DNA of 64,000 nt from Symbiodinium microadriaticum (lineage: Eukaryota; Sar; Dinophyceae; Suessiales; Symbiodiniaceae). A program made the position numbers and the translations under genes. Within the stretch, counting starts at the first letter, position 1; each line of letters opens with the position of its first letter. The notes below the pieces were generated by a model. The model searched no databases and was not told the DNA's origin. It saw only the letters and a program-made list of their open reading frames with translations. This document shows, piece by piece, positions 9,372 through 18,824 of this stretch. The stretch is taken from assembly GCA_001939145.1 (NCBI GenBank), contig LSRX01000285.1:417499-481498 (forward strand), read 5' to 3'.

Positions 9372-9404
9372 GGCACGCTCCAGGACGTAGAGCTGGAGCC
9401 ACAG
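9372..9404 (+). CDS. Exon-like island (GTLQDVELEPQ)
   Basis: Thirty-three bases between CTTTAGCCAG and the donor CACAG|GTGAGC. Frame GTLQDVELEPQ. It could instead be the 3' end of a longer exon, because the same frame is open upstream to about 9252. Confidence 0.4.
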
Positions 9405-10040
9405 GTGAGCTCGAGACACCACCTGGTGCACACGGGTTTGACCGGGTTGGCTCCTGGGCAACAAAGATGCCAGTCTGAAAGTTTATGCTGCTCTGACCTA
9501 GAGCAAATTGCAGATCTCGGATAAACCACTTTGCTTTAGGGTTTTAGGGTTTAGGGTTTGGGGGAACCAACCAAAATATCCTCACCTTTAGTGGGTTCTT
9601 CAGCATGAAGGACGTGAATCCTGCAACCCTACACACCTCGACCCTCCAACCTGAATGCCGATGCCCCATCGGCCCTAAATCCTAAACACCGAAACCCAAA
9701 TCCCTAGACGCAGAGAACGCCTATAACTATATGTGACCCTTAAAGCCCTTGAACTAAGCACAGAAGCCCCTGCTCTAAAGACCCCAAAAGGCAGAAAGAC
9801 CCGAACCCTAAAGCCTAGCGGCAATCCTACGTCCTGAAGAAGCCCTCGAAGTGTTACAAGACCCGTCAAGCCCCAAAGACGCCCAAGCCTAACACCTCCA
9901 AGTCAAGGTCTTATAGCCGAAGCACTGAGCCCAAGAGTCCTAAATCCGAACTACCTTCAGTCTCCCACTGCTCCTACCAACCCCCGGCAAGCTTGAACCT
10001 TCCAAACCCCAAGCCCTTAATCCCTTAAGAACACTATATC
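9405..10040. repeat. Intron-like spacer, G-rich then C-rich
   Basis: TTTAGGG units at 9537-9560. From 9600 to 10,030 the strand is steadily C-rich with degenerate CCCTAAA/CCCAAAG/CCTAAAC words. No gene recognised. Confidence 0.4.
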
Positions 10041-10139
10041 GGGGTTTCCGAAATACGGGACCCCACTATAGTACCCTAAATAGTAGGATCCTTATTATAA
10101 GGGTCCCCAAATAAGGTAACCCGAATTTCGGAAACCCCC
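10041..10139. mobile_element. MITE-like hairpin, family B (GGGTTTCCGAAA), complete copy
   Basis: Terminal inverted repeats GGGGTTTCCGAAATACGGG and its near-complement ending ATTTCGGAAACCCC bracket ACCCTAAATAGTAGGATCCT. Related copies lie at 11,832-11,930 and 31,151-31,250, with partial ones near 33,545-33,612 and 47,917-47,988. No encoded protein. Confidence 0.65.
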
Positions 10140-10247
10140 ATAAAACCTAAACCCTAAATCCTAAACCCCCTAAATCCTAAGCCTTAAACGCAAAACCCAA
10201 GAATGTGAAGGTCTGGGTATTTTCACCCTAACTTTTTTGTTTCAGAG

Positions 10248-10292
10248 GCTGCCAAGGCCGCCGACGCAGAGCAAAACGCCCGAGTAGAGCAG
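10248..10292 (+). CDS. Exon-like island (AAKAADAEQNARVEQ)
   Basis: Strong acceptor CTTTTTTGTTTCAGAG, then AAKAADAEQNARVEQ. CCCTAAA repeats lie upstream (10,140-10,200) and G-rich repeats downstream (from 10,345). Donor uncertain (GAGCAG|CC). Confidence 0.5.
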
Positions 10293-10993
10293 CCACCGGG
10301 ATTTGAAGCTCGCTGCTTCTATCTGGCCTCAGGATTCAGAGATAAGGGATAGGGTTTTTAGGGTTTCGGGTTTAGGGTTCTTTTTCGGTGAGGGTTTAGG
10401 GTTTAGGGTTTGGGGCTGCTTCTATCTGGCCTTAGGACTCAGATTTAAGGGTTAGGGTATGCGCCTTAGGGTTCGGATTTAAGGGTTAGGGTATGGGCCG
10501 TGGGGGATTCAGAGGATTCAGATGTAAGGGTTAGGGCATGGGCCTTAGGATTCAGCTTTAAGGGTTAGGCTATGGGCCTTAGGATTGAGATTTAGGGGAT
10601 AGGGTAAAGGGTTAGGGCATGGGCCTTAGGTTGCTTTTGGAAAGGCTGTAGACTCTGTGCCATTTACGGCCTTTAGGATTTCTGGTTTTGGGCTTTGGGG
10701 GTTGGGGTCGGGTCTCTCTCTCTCCCTCCTTCTCGCTCCTGGATTGGTTTCGTCTTGGAGGACTTCACGCTTTATGGGTTTAGGGCCTGGGCTTCTTAGG
10801 GTGGGTCGACGGTTGGGATTGATTTGGCTTTTAGGGTTTAGGTAGTTCGAGCTTAGACTCTGGGCTTGGGCATGATTTTTGGTTCGGCGCCTCCTTCCCC
10901 CCGCAAAGCTTGCAACGGTGCAATGAGGGTTTAGGGTTTAGGGCACGTTTCTGAAATCTTTTCCCACAATGCGTTCCCTCAGCCTCTTCACAG
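10293..10993. repeat. G-rich array with about 60-bp periodicity
   Basis: TTTAGGG and AAGGGTTAGGGTATGGGCCT units repeat at roughly 55-60 bp from 10,420 to 10,640. More TTTAGGG lies at 10,820-10,850 and 10,925-10,945. No coding evidence except a Leu/Gly-rich low-complexity frame at about 10,657-10,845, which I do not call. Confidence 0.5.
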
Positions 10994-11006
10994 CTTGGCT
11001 TCACAG

Positions 11007-11056
11007 AATCTACAACAATCCAAACGGCATGCACTGGCAACATTCAAGGCGCCACG
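11007..11056 (+). CDS. Exon-like island (RIYNNPNGMHWQHSRRH)
   Basis: After GGCTTCACAG the frame reads RIYNNPNGMHWQHSRRH and ends at GCCACG|GTGAGC. An alternative acceptor at 10,993 would lengthen it. G-rich repeats upstream and C-rich repeats downstream are the reverse of the usual setting. Confidence 0.4.
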
Positions 11057-11177
11057 GTGAGCTACATCAGCCCTGACCATTCCTAATCCTAGCCCGTAAA
11101 CCCTATAAAGTTCTTACGGGGCCCCTCATGGACCCTTTGTTATTAAGAAGGATCCTTAACGAATACCACACTTCAAG

Positions 11178-11236
11178 GATCTACACCTCTGCTGCTCTGA
11201 CGACGGATTCATTCAATGCCTGAAGGAAGGGCCACG
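11178..11236 (+). CDS. Exon-like island (DLHLCCSDDGFIQCLKEGP)
   Basis: Acceptor ACTTCAAG, frame DLHLCCSDDGFIQCLKEGP, donor GCCACG|GTAACT. The last six exon bases (GCCACG) are the same as those of the island ending at 11,056, which may reflect exon duplication. Confidence 0.4.
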
Positions 11237-11392
11237 GTAACTTTCAAGACGGGCATTTGGTTGTCTTACGGGTTTAGGGTTTTTGGCTTCCAGGACCCCC
11301 CGAGTACCCTTTAATAGAGCCCTTGTGGTCCTTGATAGTGGGTACTCAGGGTGCGGAAATTGCGTCAGCTTCGCTCGGGCGTTTTGCGATAG

Positions 11393-11471
11393 GCTGGGAG
11401 TCGAAAATGTCCCACTATGGGGCGACAGATGCGCAAGAGCAATGGCCAGCTTCGAGACCCAGGAGGAGCAG
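11393..11471 (+). CDS. Exon-like island ending CAG|GTGAGA
   Basis: Between TTTTGCGATAG and the donor GAGGAGCAG|GTGAGA. All three frames are open. One ends SFETQEEQ, resembling the other charged islands; another reads AGSRKCPTMGRQMRKSNGQL. The splice signals are good but the frame is undecided. Confidence 0.35.
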
Positions 11472-11630
11472 GTGAGATGGGGTCAAAATTATATCGTGAA
11501 TGTAGTTTAGTGTAGAAGGTAGTTGTTGAGCCAGAACCCCCAAGATCGATAGGGGAAGCGCCAAAACGATAGGGTTACTTATACTTTGGTCCCTGCAAGT
11601 GCCTTAGGCGAATTCCTCGGAAAACGATAG

Positions 11631-11668
11631 GGGACGCGCTAGTTCAAGAACATAAGCAGCATGAACAG
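11631..11668 (+). CDS. Exon-like island (GDALVQEHKQHEQ)
   Basis: Thirty-eight bases between AAAACGATAG and the donor GAACAG|GTAATT. Frame GDALVQEHKQHEQ. The words ACGATAGGG occur three times between 11,550 and 11,630, a small local repeat. Confidence 0.45.
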
Positions 11669-11831
11669 GTAATTTTGACGCCGACTCAGGCCCCTAAACC
11701 CCTTAAGCCCCAAACCCGAAACAAAAAACACACGACCATTGTGGAAACAAGGCGCATTGAAGCCAAAAGCTGAACACTAGGCCCTGAATCTCTTGACCCC
11801 AAGCCCTAAGCTTTCCCTACATCCAAATGGA

Positions 11832-11930
11832 AGTTTCCGAAAAGAGGGGGGTACCTGATTGTGGGGTGCTTATAATGGGGATCCTACAATTTGGGGTACT
11901 ATATTAGGGTCCCCTATTTTCGGAGACCCC
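11832..11930. mobile_element. MITE-like hairpin, family B, second copy
   Basis: Starts AGTTTCCGAAAAGAGGGGGG and ends CCCCTATTTTCGGAGACCCC, inverted complements of each other. The interior TGGGGTGCTTATAATGGGGATCC matches the other family-B copies in inverted orientation. Confidence 0.6.
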
Positions 11931-12024
11931 CGAATCCCAAAGCCAACATGGAGTTCTTGCCCTGCTGTCGAAATAGGGACCCTGCGCCAAACTACCGGAA
12001 GCCGCTGAGATCAGCTTCGCCTAG

Positions 12025-12056
12025 GCTAGCGAGAGACCTCGTCGATCTGCGCCGAG
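12025..12056 (+). CDS. Exon-like island (LARDLVDLRR)
   Basis: Acceptor CGCCTAG, frame LARDLVDLRR, donor CGAG|GTATCC. Upstream DNA is C-rich; from 12,065 it is G-rich (TTCAGGG/TTTTAGGG). Preceding bases 12,000-12,024 are also open and might belong to it. Confidence 0.4.
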
Positions 12057-12299
12057 GTATCCACTTTCAGGGTTCAGGGCCTGGGGCTTTAAATTCAGGG
12101 TTTTAGGGTCTAGGGTTCAGGGCTCGGGGCTAGTCTTTGAGGCGGGTCTTCCAAAGGCCAACTCGTGACATCACAGTTGCACTTGTCACAGTGATCAATG
12201 GACCTTGTGGGCAACGATGGTGGTACCGAAAAGGCTGGTCTTTCAAGTCTAGTAGTCTCTGTAAGAATGTTCGCCAGGAGGATTTCTCACGCCTACAGT

Positions 12300-12630
12300 C
12301 ATGAGATCAGCAGTCGGCAGTGGCAGCCGCAAGCAAGATAAACAGTCAGCTTGCTGTTTGGTTTGTTGGTCAGTCGTCGCAGTGGTGATCATGTTGCTGC
12401 AGTCGTCGTGGTGGTGGTCGTGGTGGTGGTCGTGGTGTGGTCGTGGTGTGGTCGTGGTTCTGGTTGCTGCCGCTGCTGCTGCTGCTGTTTTTGGTGGTGT
12501 TGGTGGCGGTGGATGTGGTCGTGGCGGTCGTGGTGGTCGCAGTGTCTGTCGTGGTGGTTGTTCCTGCTGCACTGATGACTTTCAGCTTTTGCCTCCCGTT
12601 GCCGTTGTTGCTGATGTTGTCGCTGTGGCC
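12300..12630. repeat. GTGGTC/GTT-rich low-complexity tract
   Basis: Long run of (GTGGTC)n, (GCTGCT)n and GTGGTGG words. Long open frames on both strands here encode Val/Trp/Cys-rich or His/Asp/Pro/Thr-rich low-complexity peptides and are repeat translations. CCCTAAA repeats follow at 12,707-12,757. Confidence 0.7.
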
Positions 12631-12769
12631 GCTGTAATAGTAAGCATAAAATTGATGGTTGACCTTTGTATCCAAAACGAGAAAAACGACGAATCAGAAT
12701 AAGAGAACCCTAAACCCTAAAACCCCTAAACCCTAAACCCCTAAAGTCCTAAACCCTACCGACTGCAGA

Positions 12770-13200
12770 GAACGTGACGTCTGTTGATGTTATCGTCTTG
12801 GTTCTCTGAGTTCTGCCTTCTGAGAGAGGCCTGATGTCCGAGATTGAAAAGTGTTTGGCCGCCGACCGGCGGGGACCTTGGTGTTCGATGTTTGTACTTT
12901 GCATTTTTGGCGTGGCGATTTTGTGCTTTGTGTAGTTAGGCTAAATTTTAATCCGGTTGAGAGGGTGGAATAGTGTTACTACTTCTGCTTTTAACCGGCG
13001 GTGCTATCTTCTTGGTTTGATCAACATCTGCTTCCAGCTTTCGATTCGATGCTGAACCTTCCCACTGGGTGCCAATAGTACAGGGGCCGAAATAATTATC
13101 AATACTATCTTGGGGTTCTCTTTAATGTTGCTGTAGTAGTAGACCACAAAACCCTTTTCTAATCATTAAGGCGACTTGATAGGTCTCATTTTGTGCTTGT
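12770..13200. other. Unassigned spacer with family-D hairpin relic
   Basis: No gene recognised. 13,081-13,170 contains GGGGCCGAAATAATTATCAA and GTAGTAGACCACAAAACCC, related to the family-D element at 5714. A polypyrimidine/AG acceptor ends at 13,219. Confidence 0.35.
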
Positions 13201-13219
13201 TTTGGTTGAGTTTGTCCAG

Positions 13220-13260
13220 GACGCGTGCAGGAGTGAGGAACGTTTCGGCCGGGCCCTGGA
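13220..13260 (+). CDS. Exon-like island (DACRSEERFGRALD)
   Basis: Acceptor GAGTTTGTCCAG, frame DACRSEERFGRALD, running directly into TTTAGGGGTTTAG at 13,260. Charged, helix-like. The donor is not obvious. Confidence 0.4.
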
Positions 13261-13684
13261 TTTAGGGGTTTAGTAAAGCGCAGTAAACCAAGGTTCGGAA
13301 CAATGCTGCGGAGATCTTTTATAGCAACCCTGCATTATCTGGGTTTAGGGCCTTTCAGGTTTAGGGCCATGTAGTAAAGCAACGAAGCCATGAACCTAAG
13401 ACACTCGTGGTCCCTTCTCACTTCCGGTCCAGAGGGGCTTCGGTGCTGGAGCTTTAGGGCTTAAGGCTTATGGGGCCCATAGGGTTTGAGGTTCAGGGCG
13501 TGGGGTTCAAAGCTTAAGGTTTTAAGGTTTAGTTTAGGGTTCATGCTAAGCGTGAATTCAACTGATGTTTATTATAAGCGGGTCTTTATGCAGCCATGTA
13601 TCCGAAGACTTCAGCGCAGAACCCTCAAAACCCCAAGGCCCAAGGGCCCGCATACCCCAAAGCAAGCAGCCCCTGTGCAAGGCA

Positions 13685-13718
13685 GCTGGAAGATGCACTC
13701 AAGCGAAGCAGCCAGGAG
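13685..13718 (+). CDS. Exon-like island (LEDALKRSSQE)
   Basis: Acceptor AAGGCAG, frame LEDALKRSSQE, possible donor GAG|GTTGCC. The frame stays open downstream (VARCGEGSAASGS), so the end may be later. C-rich CCCAAGG words upstream. Downstream DNA to 14,090 is AT/CA-rich and unassigned. Confidence 0.4.
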
Positions 13719-14196
13719 GTTGCCAGATGTGGCGAAGGCAGCGCTGCTAGTGGGTCCATACATGAATTGGTGTATTGTAGAAACGGCATCGTGGTATGTC
13801 TCTGCGCATACGTATTGTGGATGCATGCATGTATGCTACATGATATGCATGCGTACATACATACACTAAGACTTATACATATTCATGAATACACCAGGTA
13901 CTTGCTTCTTTCATTCATCCAGACACTCCTCACCATCGCAGAACCCTCATGCAAGCCTTTTCAGAAACCGTGTCTGTTTTCCTCAAACCCCTTTCCTAGC
14001 CCTCCTATGCTCGAATTGCCTCCAAGATCCGTCCGCTATCCCCCCCAAACACTGAACCTTAGTAAACCCTTAACCCAACACACTAAAAGCAACAAGCCTA
14101 AACCCTAACCCTTGAACCCCTGAACCCTAAGCCCTAAGCTCTGAAGTTTAAATCCCCAAGACCTAAAAGCTTTAAAACCTACTGACTATACTGACT

Positions 14197-14289
14197 ACCC
14201 ATGGGCCCCTAAGTAGTTGGTTTTGGGGAATACCTTATAGGGTTCTAAATGTAAACCACAAAACAGCACTACTTAGGGGCCCATGGGTA
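14197..14289. mobile_element. MITE-like hairpin, family C, copy 1
   Basis: 93 bp with 22-bp terminal inverted repeats, TACCCATGGGCCCCTAAGTA / TACTTAGGGGCCCATGGGTA. The interior GGGAATACCTTATAGG..TAAATGTAAACC is shared with copies at 20,618-20,710 and 29,449-29,543. CCCTAAA repeats adjoin both sides. Confidence 0.7.
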
Positions 14290-14403
14290 ACACCAAAAAA
14301 CCCTAAACTCCAAAACCCTAAAACCCAAGAATCCCAAACCCAAAAAAAGCCTGAGATCCTGGGGTTTAGGGTTTAGGGTAGACTATACTGTCAGACCTCA
14401 GAG

Positions 14404-14465
14404 GCCTCGGAGAAGTTCGCAGCTTCGCGCGGGAGGCGGCGGAGAAGGCATCCACGCAGCTCAAG
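14404..14465 (+). CDS. Exon-like island, GLAE module copy 2
   Basis: Sixty-two bases from AGAG|GCCTCG to CTCAAG|GC. Frame GLGEVRSFAREAAEKASTQL then K. The same length, starting phase (a split Gly codon) and ending AAG as the islands at 5848-5909 and 23,481-23,542. G-rich repeats begin at 14,488. Confidence 0.55.
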
Positions 14466-14740
14466 GCTCCACGGTTTCTGAATGTTTGAGGGTTTGGGGT
14501 TTAGGGAGTTTAGGGAGTTTAGGGTTTTAGGGTTTAGGGTTTAGGGTTTTATGGTTTAGGGTTCCTTTAATATAGATATAAGTGCTTAGGGTTTGGGGTT
14601 TAGGGGGTTTGGGGTTCTTTTAATATACCAGGTCCCCCAGTAGTAACCTTCTGCCCTTTTATTTGGGGGTCTCCTTATTAAAGCCGAATATTAGGAAAAA
14701 GGGTACCCTTATTATTAAGGGGCTACTGGGGAACCTATAA
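14466..14740. repeat. TTTAGGG array followed by hairpin element
   Basis: TTTAGGG/TTTAGGGAG units at 14,488-14,610. A foldback element lies at about 14,626-14,735, with arms TCCCCCAGTAGTAACCTTCT / TTATTAAGGGGCTACTGGGG. The words TCTTTTAATATA and TTCCTTTAATATA repeat around 14,570 and 14,622. Confidence 0.55.
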
Positions 14741-15560
14741 GGGCTTACGATCAGGGTTGGTAAGGTGCGGGTCTGGAGTTGCAGAGTTTAGTATGTTTGG
14801 ACCTTCGAGTGTGGGAAGCTTGCATAGCCTTGCAGACAGGCCCTTGAATTTAGGGTTTAGAGGTTTTAGGGTTTAGGGTTCTAGGGGTTTCCTTTAAAGG
14901 TTCCTTTTAAGGGATCCATCAGGGGCTTGGAGAAGTCTCGGCTGGAACCACTGAGCAATCACGGGCGCCATTAGGGTCTAGGGTTAAGGATTTAGGGTTT
15001 AGGAAGCGCAGTCGGCAGGTAGCAAGAGCTGGAAACCTAAACCCTAAAAGATAGGGCAAGCTTAAACCTCTCGCTCCACCCTCCTCCCTGCCTCCCTCAC
15101 CCCTCCTTCCCAGCCCAGCCGAGCCAAAACACAGCATTTTGGTTTTGTGTGATGCATTTTTGGTTCTTTTTTGATGCCTTATTTTTGGTGTGTTGATGCA
15201 TTTTTGGTTTTTGTTGATCCCTCACCCGGCTCAGCATGGCTTCCAGGACCAATCAGGCCAAAAAGAAGCGGGGGGCCTGCCACTGGGCTTAGTCTTTGAT
15301 CTGTTGCTGCGAACCTGCCATGTGTCTATGAAGTTATGAGGCCAAGTTGTGAAGTCAGAGACCAATTCCCCCGTAGCAAGTGCAGCCGGGTGGTCGTATC
15401 GAAAAAAATGCCAAATTCACGCCTGCAGGCCTGCGGTTCTCAGTAGTGATTTAGGTGCCACTGGGCAGGGTTTAGCCTCGGGTACTCGGGTGAGCTACAT
15501 AGGAAATCTCAGCCGGAACTGTTTCAAAACCCGTCGAGTCTGGGTGAAAACATGTGCATA
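14741..15560. other. Intron-like spacer with weak exon candidates
   Basis: Short TTTAGGG runs at 14,850-14,880 and 14,985-15,002. Possible exon fragments: 14,929-14,975 (frame GLGEVSAGTTEQSRAP, reminiscent of the GLAE module start) and 15,248-15,290 (frame DQSGQKEAGGLPLGL after GGCTTCCAG). Neither has convincing ends. Confidence 0.3.
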
Positions 15561-15567
15561 ATATACA

Positions 15568-15579
15568 TAGGTATGTATA

Positions 15580-15630
<51 letters not shown>

Positions 15631-15645
15631 GTATGTATATGTATA

Positions 15646-15677
<32 letters not shown>

Positions 15678-15705
15678 ATATATAATATATATATATATAT
15701 ATTCA
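15568..15705. repeat. (TA)n/(GTAT)n microsatellite
   Basis: About 140 bp of alternating TA with ATGT interruptions. The Tyr/Ile-rich peptides predicted on the minus strand here are repeat translations. Confidence 0.9.
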
Positions 15706-15759
15706 TGCATGCAGATACAGATAGGTGTATCCACATACTTTTAAGTTTCGTCATGTTAA

Positions 15760-16048
15760 AACCCCAAAGCCAACCAAAAGCCTCAACCCTAAACCCAAAG
15801 CCCTGAGCCTTGAAACTCGAAAACCCTAATCCCAGAATCCTACATCCTTAGTTAACTAAATTGGATCCTATAGAAAGCCTTTTCGCAACCCTCATCTGAA
15901 CTTATTGATTATAGATCCCTTTAAAGAACCCTAAACCTTAACACAACCCTAAACCCTAAACTTTAACGAAAACCCGAAACTCAAAACATAACCCTAAACC
16001 CTAAACCCCTAAACCCCTAAACCCCTAAACCCTAAACCCCAAACTCAG
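15760..16048. repeat. C-rich telomere-like arrays
   Basis: CCCTAAACCC and CCAAAGCC variants at 15,760-15,835 and 15,930-16,045, ending right before the acceptor AAACTCAG. Confidence 0.6.
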
Positions 16049-16096
16049 CACACTCTCGTGGAGGAAGTCCTCGAGCTGCGAGCCGGGGAGCTTAAG
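16049..16096 (+). CDS. Exon-like island, RAGELK module (HTLVEEVLELRAGELK)
   Basis: Forty-eight bases, frame HTLVEEVLELRAGELK, from CTCAG to CTTAAG|GC. Shares RAGELK and the AAG|GC end with the 7514-7564 island. CCCTAAA repeats abut it upstream; TTTAGGG/TTTTGGGG repeats start 45 bp downstream. Confidence 0.55.
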
Positions 16097-16134
16097 GCGC
16101 CTGAAGGGCTGTTCATGTAGGCGGGCCTTAATAG

Positions 16135-16640
16135 GTAGGTAGAGTAGGGCTTAGGGTTTGGGGGTTTTGGGGGGGTTTAGGGTTTTCGGTTTAGGGTTTA
16201 GGGTTTAGGGGTTTTGGGGGGTTTAGGGGGTTTAGGGCTTTTGGTTTAGGATTTAGGGGTTTAGGGGTTAGGGGGTTTAGGGTAATAAGGGGTCGTACTA
16301 GTTAGAATGGGATTCTGGGGTATTTTGCACTATACTGTAGCGATAATATGGAGTCCTAAGGAATAATCCATTCCTGCTTCTACAGTATGCTTTATAAGGC
16401 GTTTACAGGGTGTTATACTTTTTGCAGGGGTTTATAGCGCTTGTGGAGGGGTGCGACAGTTTTTTATAGGGTGTTTGAGCGTTGTATGGTTGATCCGTTA
16501 AGGTTGTTATAGGGTATTACAGCGACCGGGTAGCCCTTTCTATCCTGATGCTAGAGTTCTCAAGGGGCCGGGCGTTTGGGAAATCTAGGGTTTTTCCATG
16601 TCAAAGCGACCCTAAACTCGAGACCTGAAATCCCTGAGCC
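16135..16640. repeat. G-rich array then unassigned spacer
   Basis: TTTAGGG, TTTTGGGG and TTTAGGGG units at 16,145-16,285. Then a possible degraded hairpin element at 16,284-16,400 and GT-rich unique DNA to about 16,580. Confidence 0.5.
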
Positions 16641-16664
16641 CCTTCAAGCCATGGTTCGCTAATT

Positions 16665-17187
16665 GTGACCACTGGCAAAGCCGACGCTGACCTTGCTAAG
16701 GATCCCAGGGCCAGGTGCAGCCAGGACGGGCCCACTACCAGCGACAAAGCTTCTTTCTTACCGCTGAAGCCGGACGCTACGGAGCCGAGAAGCGGGGGCA
16801 GGTCCGCTAGTGCAGGTGCTAGGCTGAGGCGCCAAAGCGCTAACAAGTCCAAAGCGCTAGCACCGGATACCAAGCCAAGGAAGTGCCGGTCGAGCTAGTG
16901 GGCAGGGCATGCCCGCCATGTGCGAAGACCAGACCGCGGATGTTGTTGTGGCGCGTGATCTTGGTGCATCGGTCTGCTCGATGGGCGACCCAAATGGAAA
17001 CGCCAGAGTGATCTTGACTCCGATACACAACTATGATGGCGAGAATGGCGTTCTTGGGCAGGTCCAGATTGGAGAGACCTTCAACTTCATTGCCAGGGGA
17101 AAGGAGTTCAAGGCAACAAAGGTCCGTGATGTCGTCATGGACCCCTGGAGCAACGAACAGGGGACCCGCAAGTACATTAGTTGTTAA
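16665..17187 (+). CDS. Hypothetical open reading frames in an intron-like interval
   Basis: A repeat-free GC-rich block. The frame from ATG 16,909 to the stop at 17,185 encodes about 92 residues with ordinary protein composition: MPAMCEDQTADVVVARDLG, a middle with NGNARVILTPIHNYDGENGV, and an end VRDVVMDPWSNEQGTRKY. Upstream, a different frame (GTG 16,665 to 16,898) encodes a Lys/Ser/Ala-rich basic segment, as if a frameshift or intron separates two parts. G-rich repeats upstream and C-rich downstream suggest an intron middle or a nested or inserted gene. Family not recognised. Confidence 0.4.
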
Positions 17188-17259
17188 GCCTTGGAACACT
17201 ACTTAACTAAACCCCCTGGTCAGCAAGCCTTCGGGAGGTGCCTTCCACGCTGACCTCAA

Positions 17260-17384
17260 AGACCGGATCTCCTAAACCCTAAGCCCTAGAAGCCTTATAA
17301 GCCCCTGGACCCCTAAAACCCTTCTTAAAAACCCTAAACCCCAAACCCCAAAAGGAGCCCATCTCTCACTCCTGGAATGGTTAG
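17260..17384. repeat. C-rich telomere-like run
   Basis: CCCTAAGCCC/CCCTAAACCCC variants from about 17,270 to 17,352, ending before the acceptor GGTTAG at 17,384. Confidence 0.5.
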
Positions 17385-17423
17385 GAGCTCTTCGAAAAGC
17401 GCGCCGGCGAGGGCGACGCGAAG
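17385..17423 (+). CDS. Exon-like island (ELFEKRAGEGDAK)
   Basis: Thirty-nine bases, frame ELFEKRAGEGDAK, between GGTTAG and GCGAAG|GTGGAG. KRAGE echoes the RAGE core of the islands at 7514 and 16,049. The frame stays open to TAG at 17,448, so the donor could be later. Confidence 0.5.
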
Positions 17424-17814
17424 GTGGAGGCGGACGGGGAGTCAGTTTAGACTTCCGTTAAAACGGGCTGATAAGGGCTGCTAATACTATAAAGGTTACT
17501 GCAAGGGTACTCTAGTTCAGAGGCCTAAATTCTAAAGGACTGCCAACACTCTTTTGGGATTCCTTGCCCTAAAGCCCTTAACCCCTAAACACAAAACCTT
17601 CGAAGCCCTAGATCCCTAAACTCTGAGCCCCAAAGCCCCAAAGGCCCAAAACCCCTTGCTTGGGTTTGGAGATTGGGGGCTGTAGGCTTCCTAGCAGACT
17701 CCAAGTGACGGAGTGAGAAGTGCAGGTTTCCCGGAGAGTAGTATTTTAAAGTGTGCATAAAAAGCAAATCAGTAAACGTAAATATAAATACATGGGTAAA
17801 TAAGTAAAGAAATA

Positions 17815-17845
<31 letters not shown>

Positions 17846-18773
17846 GTGTAGTAATGTTATATATATATATATAGATAAAGACAGATAGACAGATAGATAG
17901 ATAGATAGATCGATACGATAGATCCAGAGATAGATATGAGTGCTATGGACGCATGGGGGCTGTGTCTTCTCGAGGATCAGGGAATCATGTCCAGGAATTG
18001 CGATGCTTGGATGTTCTTGTTTTGGTCTTCGCCGCAGGAGTAGGGTTTTGGGTTTGGGGTCTGGGGGCATTTTCTGATGGTGCTTGCGGTCGTCATGTGT
18101 TTGGCGAAGCGTGAGGAAACCCATCAAGGCCAGAATCTCAGAGTCAGTCTAAACGGTGAGTCCCAAACCCGAAATGCCCTACCAACCCCACATTCCAACC
18201 TCTGCAACCTGGAATCCCAAACTCCTGAGCCCCACGTAACATGTAACCCTACACCCTAAACCCTAAACCCTAGACTCCAAAACTCAAGCTGCATTTCGGA
18301 ACCCACTGTCGTTTTCTGGGCCTAACAAAACCCTACACTAACCCAAAGTCCAAAATTTCAAGCCCTGAAGGGATTTAGGCCATAATGTTCGGGGTTTAGG
18401 CCCTGTAGGAGCGGAGTCTAGGGTTTGGGGTTTAGGGTTAGGGTTTAGTTTGGGGTTTAAGATCCTGAACAGCACTAGTCCTTGGTTTTTGGCAAAGATT
18501 GGGGGGATAGGTCGTAGGGACTAGTCATAACGAAGTCTGATAGGCCCCATTCCCTACAAAGAACCAGGGAGACTCGCCCTAAGCCCTAAACTTAGACCCT
18601 TAGCCCTAAACCCTAAAACCCTAAAGCCCTAAAGCCTAAACTCTAGCCCTAAACCCTAAAACCCTAAAGCCCTAAAACCTAAGCTCTAGCCCTAAACCCT
18701 AAAGCCCTAAAACCTAAGCTCTAGCCCTAAACTCTAAAGCCTACCGAAGTCCTGAAAGGCCCTCCGTGCCCAG
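17424..18773. repeat. Intron-like spacer with microsatellite and arrays
   Basis: (TA)n/(GATA)n microsatellite at 17,815-17,935. CCCTAAACCC at 18,248-18,275; G-rich units at 18,395-18,460. A foldback element lies at about 18,467-18,575 (TCCTTGGTTTTTGGCAAAG / CTACAAAGAACCAGGGA), possibly related to the 49,862 element. A C-rich array at 18,585-18,740 has three units of about 55-60 bp. Long minus-strand frames across the microsatellite are not called. Confidence 0.5.
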
Positions 18774-18798
18774 CAGCGAGAACTGCGTGAACAGCTTG
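18774..18798 (+). CDS. Micro-exon candidate (QRELREQL)
   Basis: Only 25 bases, between CCTCCGTGCCCAG and the donor CTTG|GTGAGG. Frame QRELREQL plus one base. Canonical signals on both sides, CCCTAAA repeats upstream and TTTAGGG downstream, support a micro-exon. Confidence 0.5.
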
Positions 18799-18824
18799 GT
18801 GAGGCCTGCATCCAACCGTCTAGG

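Noticed and set aside
9252-9404. ABC-transporter nucleotide-binding-domain fragment (YCDRVLVFSQGTL)
   Set aside because: Single weak resemblance, no Walker A/B or signature motif nearby.
12249-12702. Long ORFs on both strands (His/Asp/Thr-rich and Val/Trp/Cys-rich)
   Set aside because: Translations of a GTGGTC/GCT low-complexity tract; no unique sequence.
17585-18127. 180-codon minus-strand ORF
   Set aside because: Passes through (TA)n/(GATA)n and telomere-like DNA; no domain.
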